Source: Phycicoccus sp. Root101
GTDB taxonomy: Bacteria > Actinomycetota > Actinomycetes > Actinomycetales > Dermatophilaceae
Length of the DNA stretch: 64,000 bases
Reading direction: 5' to 3'
Assembly: GCF_001426245.1 (NCBI RefSeq)
Contig: NZ_LMCM01000006.1
Span: forward strand, 552,839 to 616,838
The position numbers were made by a program, and so were the translations under genes. Of the stretch, positions 58,242 to 64,000 are shown piece by piece. Under the pieces are notes generated by a model. The model saw only the letters and a program-made list of their open reading frames with translations, was not told the DNA's origin and ran no database searches. How positions within the stretch are numbered: position 1 is the first letter of the stretch; the number at the start of each line of letters is the position of its first letter.

Positions 58242-60035
58242 ATGGCAGCACAGACGGTCGCCGACCACCTGCTGGAACGACTGCGTGACTGGGGAGTCGA
58301 GCACGTGTTCGCCTTCCCGGGCGATGGCATCAACGGCATCCTCGCCGCGTTCGGGAGAGCAGACAACACACCTCAGTTCATCCAGTCCCGACATGAGGAG
58401 ATGTCCGCGTTCGAGGCCGTCGGCTACGCCAAGTTCAGCGGCCACGTCGGTGTCTGCATGGCCACGTCGGGCCCCGGAGCCATCCACCTGCTCAACGGGC
58501 TGTACGACGCCAAGCTCGACCACGTGCCGGTCGTGGCCATCGTCGGACAGACGGCGCGCAGCGGCATGGGCGGCGCCTACCAGCAAGAGGTCGACCTGCT
58601 CACCCTGTTCAAGGACGTCGCCGGCGACTACGTGCACATGGTCATGGTGCCGGAGCAGCTGCCCAACGTGCTGGACCGCGCCATCCGTACCGCTGTGGCG
58701 CAGCGCGCGCCGACGGCCATCATCATTCCCTCCGACGTGCAGGAGCTGGAGTACTCCGCCCCCACTCACGCCATGAAGATGGTCCCCTCCAGCCTCGGGG
58801 TCCGGTGGCCCGCGGTGGTCCCTGACGACGAGACCATCCGCGAGACCGCTGATCTGCTCAACAGCGGTGGGAAGCCTGCGATTCTCATCGGGCAGGGTGC
58901 CCGCGGCGCGGCGGACGAGATCGGACAGGTCGCCGAGATCCTCGGTGCGGGTGTGGCGAAGGCCCTGTTGGGCAGGGACGTGCTGTCGGACGACCTGCCC
59001 TGGGTGACCGGTTCGATCGGCCTGCTGGGCACCCGGCCCAGCTACGAGATGATGGCGGACTGCGACACCCTGCTGACCATCGGGTCGAACTTCCCCTACA
59101 CCCAGTTCATGCCGGCGTTCGGGCAGGCGCGCGCGGTGCAGATCGACATCGACGGCAAGTTCATCGGGATGCGATATCCCTACGAGCTCAACCTCGTCGG
59201 CGACGCTGCGACGACGCTGCAGGCGCTGATCCCGCACCTGCACCGCAACGAGAACCGCGCCTGGCGCGAGACGATCGAGGGGAACGTCGCCGACTGGTGG
59301 GGAGCGATGGAGCGCGAGGCCATGGTGGACGCGGACCCGGTCAACCCGCAACGGCTCTTCCACGAGGCGTCCAGACAACTGCCCTCCAATGCCATGGTGG
59401 CCGCGGACTCAGGTTCGTCAGCGAACTGGTACGCCCGACAGCTGAAGTTCCGGGGAGACATCCGCGGCTCGCTCTCGGGCACCCTCGCGACGATGGGGCC
59501 CGGCGTGCCCTACGGCATCGGAGCGAAGTTCGCCCACCCCGATCGGCCTGCCGTCGTCTTCGCAGGTGACGGAGCCATGCAGATGAACGGTCTGGCGGAG
59601 CTGATCACCATCAAGCACTACTGGGAGCATTGGAGCGACCCGCGACTGGTGGTCGCCGTCCTGCACAACAACGACCTCAACCAGGTCACGTGGGAGATGC
59701 GGGCCATGGAAGGCGCGCCCAAGTTCGTCGAGTCCCAGCGACTGCCGGACGTGGACTACGCCGCCTTCGCGGAAAGCCTTGGCCTGCAAGCGATCCGCGT
59801 CACCCACCCAGGACAGCTCGAAGACGCCTGGAGGCGAGCGTTCGCTGCCGACCGCCCGACGGTGCTGGACGTGCACGTCGACCCGGACGTGCCCCCCGTG
59901 CCCCCGCACGCGACCTGGACGGAGATGAAGGCCACGGCACGGTCGATCCTCGGGGGCGACGAGGACCGGTGGGGTGTCATCAAGGAGGGCGTGAAGACCA
60001 AGGTCGCCGAGGTCATGCCCGGCGGTGACAGCTGA
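58242..60035 (+). CDS. TPP-dependent enzyme, pyruvate oxidase-like (PoxB type)
   Basis: 597 residues, full three-domain TPP enzyme: Glu in 'SRHEEMSAFEAVGYAKFSG', central FAD-type domain 'PAILIGQGARGAADEI', TPP motif 'GDGAMQMNGLAELITI...NNDLNQVTWEM' (GDG to N). AGGAG precedes the ATG. The pattern matches the stand-alone 'TPP-requiring protein' group near PoxB, which oxidises pyruvate to acetate with quinone as acceptor; acetolactate synthase activity is the alternative. It sits between the GMC dehydrogenase and an enolase-type enzyme. Confidence 0.87.
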   Translation: MAAQTVADHLLERLRDWGVEHVFAFPGDGINGILAAFGRADNTPQFIQSRHEEMSAFEAVGYAKFSGHVGVCMATSGPGAIHLLNGLYDAKLDHVPVVAIVGQTARSGMGGAYQQEVDLLTLFKDVAGDYVHMVMVPEQLPNVLDRAIRTAVAQRAPTAIIIPSDVQELEYSAPTHAMKMVPSSLGVRWPAVVPDDETIRETADLLNSGGKPAILIGQGARGAADEIGQVAEILGAGVAKALLGRDVLSDDLPWVTGSIGLLGTRPSYEMMADCDTLLTIGSNFPYTQFMPAFGQARAVQIDIDGKFIGMRYPYELNLVGDAATTLQALIPHLHRNENRAWRETIEGNVADWWGAMEREAMVDADPVNPQRLFHEASRQLPSNAMVAADSGSSANWYARQLKFRGDIRGSLSGTLATMGPGVPYGIGAKFAHPDRPAVVFAGDGAMQMNGLAELITIKHYWEHWSDPRLVVAVLHNNDLNQVTWEMRAMEGAPKFVESQRLPDVDYAAFAESLGLQAIRVTHPGQLEDAWRRAFAADRPTVLDVHVDPDVPPVPPHATWTEMKATARSILGGDEDRWGVIKEGVKTKVAEVMPGGDS

Positions 60036-61179
60036 TGTGCCGAGACCAGCGCGCATGACCGCCAAGCGGCTCCGGGGCCAGTCCCACCCGGTCATCGACG
60101 ACGTGGACGTGAGCGTCTACACGGTGCCGACCGACGCACCCGAGGCGGATGGCACCACCACCTGGGACTCCACGACGGTGGTCCTGGCGCAGGTCAGGGC
60201 GGCCGACGTCGTGGGAACGGGCTGGACCTACGCCCCCGCCGCGGCGGCCGCGCTCGTCACCGAGCTCCTCTCCCCCGTGGTGTCCGGTGCCGACCCCCTG
60301 GACGTGACGGGCCTGTCCCAGTCGATGATCCGCGCGGTGCGCAACGCCGGGCGTCCCGGCTTGGTGTCCTACGCGATCAGCGCCGTCGACGTCGCCCTCT
60401 GGGACCTCAAGGCCCGCTTGCTCGACCTACCCTTGCACCGCCTCCTCGGCTTGGTCCGCCATGACGTGCCGGTGTACGGGAGCGGCGGCTTCACCACGTA
60501 CGACGCCGCACAGCTGGACCACCAGCTCACTGGCTGGTGCGGGCAGGGCATCCCGCGGGTGAAGATCAAGATCGGCGAGTCCTGGGGCACCCACACCGGG
60601 CGCGACCTCGAGCGGATGCGCCATACGCGCACAGTGATCGGGCCGGAGGTCGAGCTGTTCGTGGACGCGAACGGCGGGTACTCGGCGAAGCAGGCCATCC
60701 GGTTGATTCGGGCCGCAGACGATCTGGAGGTGCGGTGGTTCGAGGAGCCGGTGTCCTCCGACGACCACCAGGGACTGCGCCAGGTACGCGACGCCATCGA
60801 TGCCGATGTCACCGCCGGCGAGTACGGGACGGACCTCTACTACTTCCGTCGCCTGTGCCAGTCCGGGGCGGTGGACTGCCTCCAGGTTGACGCCTCCCGG
60901 TGCGGCGGCATCACCGAGTGGTTGCGTGCGGCGGCTGTTGCGGCGTCCTTCGGACTGGAGGTCTCCGGGCACTGCGCTCCCCACCTGCACGCCCACGTCG
61001 CTGCAGCCACCCCGAACCTTCGGCACCTCGAGTGGTTCCACGACCACGTCCGGATCGAGACGATGTTCTTCGAAGGCACCCTCGATCCCGCGCACGGTCA
61101 CCTGACACCCCGCCCGGACTCACCCGGCCATGGTCTGACCCTGCGGGAGTCCGACGTCATCCCGTACAGGGTGGCGTGA
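60025..61179 (+). CDS. Enolase-superfamily enzyme (mandelate racemase/sugar-acid dehydratase type)
   Basis: 384 residues from the earliest GTG (a GTG at 60037 and an ATG at 60055 are alternatives; none has a strong site). 'GIPRVKIKIGESWGTH' holds the K-x-K base, metal ligands are in 'LFVDANGGYS', 'RWFEEPVSSDD' and 'DVTAGEYGTDL', and 'GHCAPHLHAHVAAATP' gives the late His. This arrangement belongs to the MLE/MR branch, acting on sugar acids, muconates or dipeptides. Beside the GMC dehydrogenase a sugar-acid dehydratase is plausible. Confidence 0.87.
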   Translation: MTADVPRPARMTAKRLRGQSHPVIDDVDVSVYTVPTDAPEADGTTTWDSTTVVLAQVRAADVVGTGWTYAPAAAAALVTELLSPVVSGADPLDVTGLSQSMIRAVRNAGRPGLVSYAISAVDVALWDLKARLLDLPLHRLLGLVRHDVPVYGSGGFTTYDAAQLDHQLTGWCGQGIPRVKIKIGESWGTHTGRDLERMRHTRTVIGPEVELFVDANGGYSAKQAIRLIRAADDLEVRWFEEPVSSDDHQGLRQVRDAIDADVTAGEYGTDLYYFRRLCQSGAVDCLQVDASRCGGITEWLRAAAVAASFGLEVSGHCAPHLHAHVAAATPNLRHLEWFHDHVRIETMFFEGTLDPAHGHLTPRPDSPGHGLTLRESDVIPYRVA

Positions 61180-62894
61180 TGGACTCACGAAGGACCTTGG
61201 GTGGGGTCGCCGGCTGGCTGGACGACCGCACCGGTGCAGCCAAGCCCATCGGCCACCTCCTGCGCAAGGTCTTCCCCGACCACTGGTCGTTCATGCTGGG
61301 CGAGCTGGCGCTGTACTCGCTGCTGGTGCTGCTCGTCACCGGGACGTTCCTCACTGTGTGGTTCGTGCCGAGCAGCGGCACCGTCGTCTACGGGGGGTCC
61401 TATGCGCCTCTTCGCGGGCTCACGGTCAGCGAGGCCTACCGGTCGACCGTCGACATGTCCTTCGACGTGCGCGGTGGGCTCCTGATCCGGCAGGTCCACC
61501 ACTGGGCTGCACTGCTGTTCACCGTTGCCATCGCCGTGCACATGATGAGGGTCTTCTTCACCGGTGCGTTCCGAAAGCCCCGCGAGCTTAACTGGGTGAT
61601 CGGCGTGAGCCTGTCCCTGCTGGCCATCGTCGAAGGCTTCGCCGGGTACTCCCTTCCCGACGACCTCCTGTCGGGCACGGGTCTGCGCATCGCCAACGGC
61701 CTCATGCTGTCCATCCCGGTCATCGGCTCGTGGCTCGCGTTCGCGGTCTTCGGCGGACAGTTCCCCGGCGACGACATCATCCCGCGCCTGTATGTGGCCC
61801 ACATCCTCCTGATCCCCACCCTGCTCGTGGGGCTGGCACTGGTGCACGTCCTGATCGTCGTCGTCCAGAAGCACACCCAGTTCGCCGGCCCCGGCCGCAC
61901 CAACCGCAACGTCGTCGGCTTCCGACTCATGCCGACCTACCTCGCCAAAGCCGGTGGGTTCTTCTTCATCGTCTTCGGGGTCACCGCCCTCATCGCAGCC
62001 CTGGTCACCATCAACCCGATCTGGATGTTCGGTCCCTACGACCCCACGGCGGCCTCCGCCGGGTCGCAACCGGACTGGTACATGGGTTTTGCCGAAGGAG
62101 CCCTGCGGCTCATGCTGCCATGGGAGATCCACGCGTTCGGCCATACGCTCAGCCTCAACGTCCTCCTCCCTGGGGTCCTGCTGATCCCGGTGATGTACGC
62201 CGTCACCGCCGCGTACCCCTTCATAGAGCGATGGGCGACCCGCGCCGGCCCGCAAGAGCACCACCTCCTCGACAGACCGCGGAGCGCACCTACCCGTACG
62301 GCGATCGGTGCCGGTGCACTGACCTTCTACGTCGGCCTGTTTCTGGCCGGCGGGAACGACATCATCGCGCTCAAGCTGCACCTGTCCATCGAGGCGATCA
62401 CCTGGTCGCTGCGGATCCTGGTCGTCCTGGCGCCCTTGGTCGTGGGGTGGACGACACGCCGGATCTGCCTGTCACTGCAGTCACGCGACCGCGCAACGGT
62501 CCTGAAGGGTCGTGAGACGGGCACGCTGGTGCGCACGGCCGGTGGCGGGTTCTTCGAAGCACACCGCCCACTGTCGACGTACGAGCAGTGGCGCCTGGTG
62601 GCGCACGGGCAACCCGACGTCGCTGCTGGAGATGGACAAGATGAGCGCCTGCCGACGTCCGACTCGGCGGAAGACGCTCCTGACCGCAACGTCCTTGGCA
62701 CGCAGGCAGCTCGCCTGCACGTCACGGGGCTGCGTGGGCGGCTGAGTCGCGCAGCGGCAGGCCTCTACTTCTCGGACCAGGTCCCCACTCCGTCCCCACC
62801 GGACCAGCGCCGGGCCGAGGACCTCCTTCGGGAGGACCATGACGCCCTGCGGCACGAACGAGTAGGCGGCCCGAACCGCCTCGGGCGCAGCTGA
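61179..62894 (+). CDS. Cytochrome b (QcrB-like) without Rieske or cytochrome c partners
   Basis: 571 residues; ATG overlaps the previous stop (TGATG). Eight to ten membrane helices. Heme b ligands lie in 'QVHHWAALLFTVAIAVHMMRVFF' and 'LYVAHILLIPTLLVGLALVHVLIVVVQKH'; the quinol-site motif is 'SQPDWYMG', as in actinobacterial QcrB. Residues beyond about 440 are a charged cytoplasmic tail ending '...GGPNRLGRS'. No qcrA or qcrC gene is near, so it may serve as quinone-reactive anchor for the dehydrogenases before it or the oxidoreductase after it. Confidence 0.88.
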   Translation: MDSRRTLGGVAGWLDDRTGAAKPIGHLLRKVFPDHWSFMLGELALYSLLVLLVTGTFLTVWFVPSSGTVVYGGSYAPLRGLTVSEAYRSTVDMSFDVRGGLLIRQVHHWAALLFTVAIAVHMMRVFFTGAFRKPRELNWVIGVSLSLLAIVEGFAGYSLPDDLLSGTGLRIANGLMLSIPVIGSWLAFAVFGGQFPGDDIIPRLYVAHILLIPTLLVGLALVHVLIVVVQKHTQFAGPGRTNRNVVGFRLMPTYLAKAGGFFFIVFGVTALIAALVTINPIWMFGPYDPTAASAGSQPDWYMGFAEGALRLMLPWEIHAFGHTLSLNVLLPGVLLIPVMYAVTAAYPFIERWATRAGPQEHHLLDRPRSAPTRTAIGAGALTFYVGLFLAGGNDIIALKLHLSIEAITWSLRILVVLAPLVVGWTTRRICLSLQSRDRATVLKGRETGTLVRTAGGGFFEAHRPLSTYEQWRLVAHGQPDVAAGDGQDERLPTSDSAEDAPDRNVLGTQAARLHVTGLRGRLSRAAAGLYFSDQVPTPSPPDQRRAEDLLREDHDALRHERVGGPNRLGRS

Positions 62895-63035
62895 CTCCCG
62901 TCGGAGAAATAGTGTGCGGCATCGCATCTGTTGCGGGCGCGCACATACTTGGGCAGGCTGCAGTCAGGCCTCTCGGAGGGAGCACTCCCTCGCTGGACAC
63001 CGGGGCGGGCTGACGACGACAACAAGGAGCGGACG

Positions 63036-64000
63036 ATGACCGACTCGATCGATCGCATTGCGGACATCTGGGGCCCCCTGACCCCGCACGCGCGCGGCAC
63101 GGCGTGGCCCGCCCGCGTCGACACCCACCTCGAGGAAGGAATCACCCCGGACTCGGTCGACCGGTGGGTCCAGTCGGCGTGCCTGCTGTGCAGCAACGGA
63201 TGTGGATGTGACATCGCAGTCAAGGACGGCCGGATGGTAGGGGTGCGGGGACGTGGCGGTGACGTCGTCAACCACGGACGGCTGGGACCCAAGGGCTTGT
63301 ACGGCAGCACGCCGTGGGCATCGTCCCCGGATCGCCTGACCCGACCACTGGTGCGGCGGGACGGGGTCCTGGTGGAGACCGACTGGCAGACAGCCATGGG
63401 CACAGTCGTCGAGGTGAGCAAGCGCCTTCTCGAGGAGAAGGGGCCGCTGTCACTCGGTTTCTACACCTCCGGGCAGCTGTTCATCGAGGAGTACTACGCC
63501 TTGGCCGTCATCGGCAAGGCCTGCTTGGGAACACCTCACATGGACGGCAACACGCGGTTGTGCACGGCCACGGCTGCGGCATCGTTCAAGGAGAGCTTCG
63601 GCGCCGACGGGCAACCGGGCTCGTACACCGACATCGAGCACTGTGACGCGATCTTCCTGTTCGGCCACAACATGGCCGAGACGCAGACCGTCCTTTGGAC
63701 CCGGATCCTGGACCGGACGCGTGGTCCGAACCCGCCGACCATCGTCTGCGTCGACCCGCGCCGCACACGCGTCGCCGATGAGGCGATCCGCACGGGGGGC
63801 GTCCACCTCGCGGCCAAGGTGGGCACCAACCTGGCGCTGATGAACGCGTTGACCCGTGAGCTGTTCGTCAACGACTGGGTCGACCACGAGTGGGTGCAGG
63901 CGCACACCGTCGGGGTCGAGGACCTGCACGAGACGGTCGAGCACTGCACGCCCGAGTGGGCCGGTGAGATCTGCGGTCTTGATCCTGAGGACATCCGACG
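63036..64000 (+). CDS. Molybdopterin oxidoreductase (assimilatory nitrate reductase/FDH type), cut by window end
   Basis: The first 321 codons are seen. ATG with AAGGAG upstream. 'CLLCSNGCGCDIAVKDGRMVGVRG' gives the C-x2-C-x3-C of the N-terminal iron-sulfur site; the fourth position, normally Cys before 'PKG', reads 'VNHGRLGPKGLYG', a Gly. 'TSGQLFIEEYYALAVIGKACLGTPHMDGNTRLCTATA' holds the likely Mo-ligand Cys, as in NasA/NarB. 'LFGHNMAETQTVLW' and 'IVCVDPRRTRVADEA' bind the pterins. It has no Tat signal. It may be a second, assimilatory nitrate reductase or a formate dehydrogenase-like enzyme. Confidence 0.9.
   Translation, partial: MTDSIDRIADIWGPLTPHARGTAWPARVDTHLEEGITPDSVDRWVQSACLLCSNGCGCDIAVKDGRMVGVRGRGGDVVNHGRLGPKGLYGSTPWASSPDRLTRPLVRRDGVLVETDWQTAMGTVVEVSKRLLEEKGPLSLGFYTSGQLFIEEYYALAVIGKACLGTPHMDGNTRLCTATAAASFKESFGADGQPGSYTDIEHCDAIFLFGHNMAETQTVLWTRILDRTRGPNPPTIVCVDPRRTRVADEAIRTGGVHLAAKVGTNLALMNALTRELFVNDWVDHEWVQAHTVGVEDLHETVEHCTPEWAGEICGLDPEDIR

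Overview
The window reads as chromosome of a high-GC actinobacterium. The signs are a WhiB protein, SigB/SigF-type and ECF sigma factors, ANTAR regulators, GTG/TTG starts with ATGA or GTGA gene overlaps, a narGHJI nitrate reductase and an actinobacterial cytochrome b with a PDW motif. I would guess Micrococcales (Intrasporangiaceae-like), but no rRNA or core gene here fixes this.

Region 1 (1-15.7 kb) is a patchwork of stress-response and envelope genes. It holds an unusual fusion of an ECF sigma factor, a zinc motif and an RsbT kinase, translationally coupled to a stressosome RsbR protein. It also has a PAS-ANTAR protein, WhiB, a YihY membrane protein, a SigB/F-type sigma factor, a hydrolase, a histidine phosphatase, an NAD(P)H-hydrate dehydratase (NnrD) and many very small proteins, several of them translationally coupled. 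Two promoters match the SigB/F pattern GTTT/GGTT-N15-GGGTA.

Region 2 (15.8-36.0 kb) is an accretion island. Three copies of the 3' half of a tRNA-Val(GAC) gene with its downstream hairpin lie at about 15.8, 22.6 and 35.9 kb. The last two share an 80-bp identical core. They border a 6.7-kb layer (ArsR/RibD-like/SRPBCC, a Pyr_excise-like protein, ANTAR, DUF4383, NERD) and a 13.3-kb layer. Paired GTCA-containing repeats sit just inside each layer end and differ between layers. No integrase and no intact tRNA-Val are present. The second layer is almost entirely one catabolic locus: a Dpp-type ABC transporter, an allantoinase-like deacetylase, an amidohydrolase, a hydantoin/allantoin-type racemase, a PfkB kinase, a SIS deglycase/isomerase, a BtpA-family protein and a GntR regulator. 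The set suggests import of a sugar-conjugated, probably ureide- or hydantoin-like compound, phosphorylation and cleavage of the sugar part, and opening of the nitrogenous part. I know of no described pathway with this exact gene set.

Region 3 (36.2-64 kb), possibly inside a third layer, is respiratory. It has narK-narG-narH-narJ-narI, a cupin, a hemerythrin and an HNH protein, then a frameshifted dienelactone hydrolase, a DoxX-patatin-FolE operon and an ECF sigma/anti-sigma pair. A GH15 enzyme, an SDR and a MarR regulator follow, with matching putative operators at two promoters. A six-gene operon then encodes a GMC dehydrogenase with its small subunit, a PoxB-like TPP enzyme, an enolase-superfamily enzyme and a stand-alone cytochrome b. 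A molybdopterin oxidoreductase runs off the right edge. Together these could feed electrons from sugars, sugar acids and pyruvate into quinones, with nitrate as acceptor.
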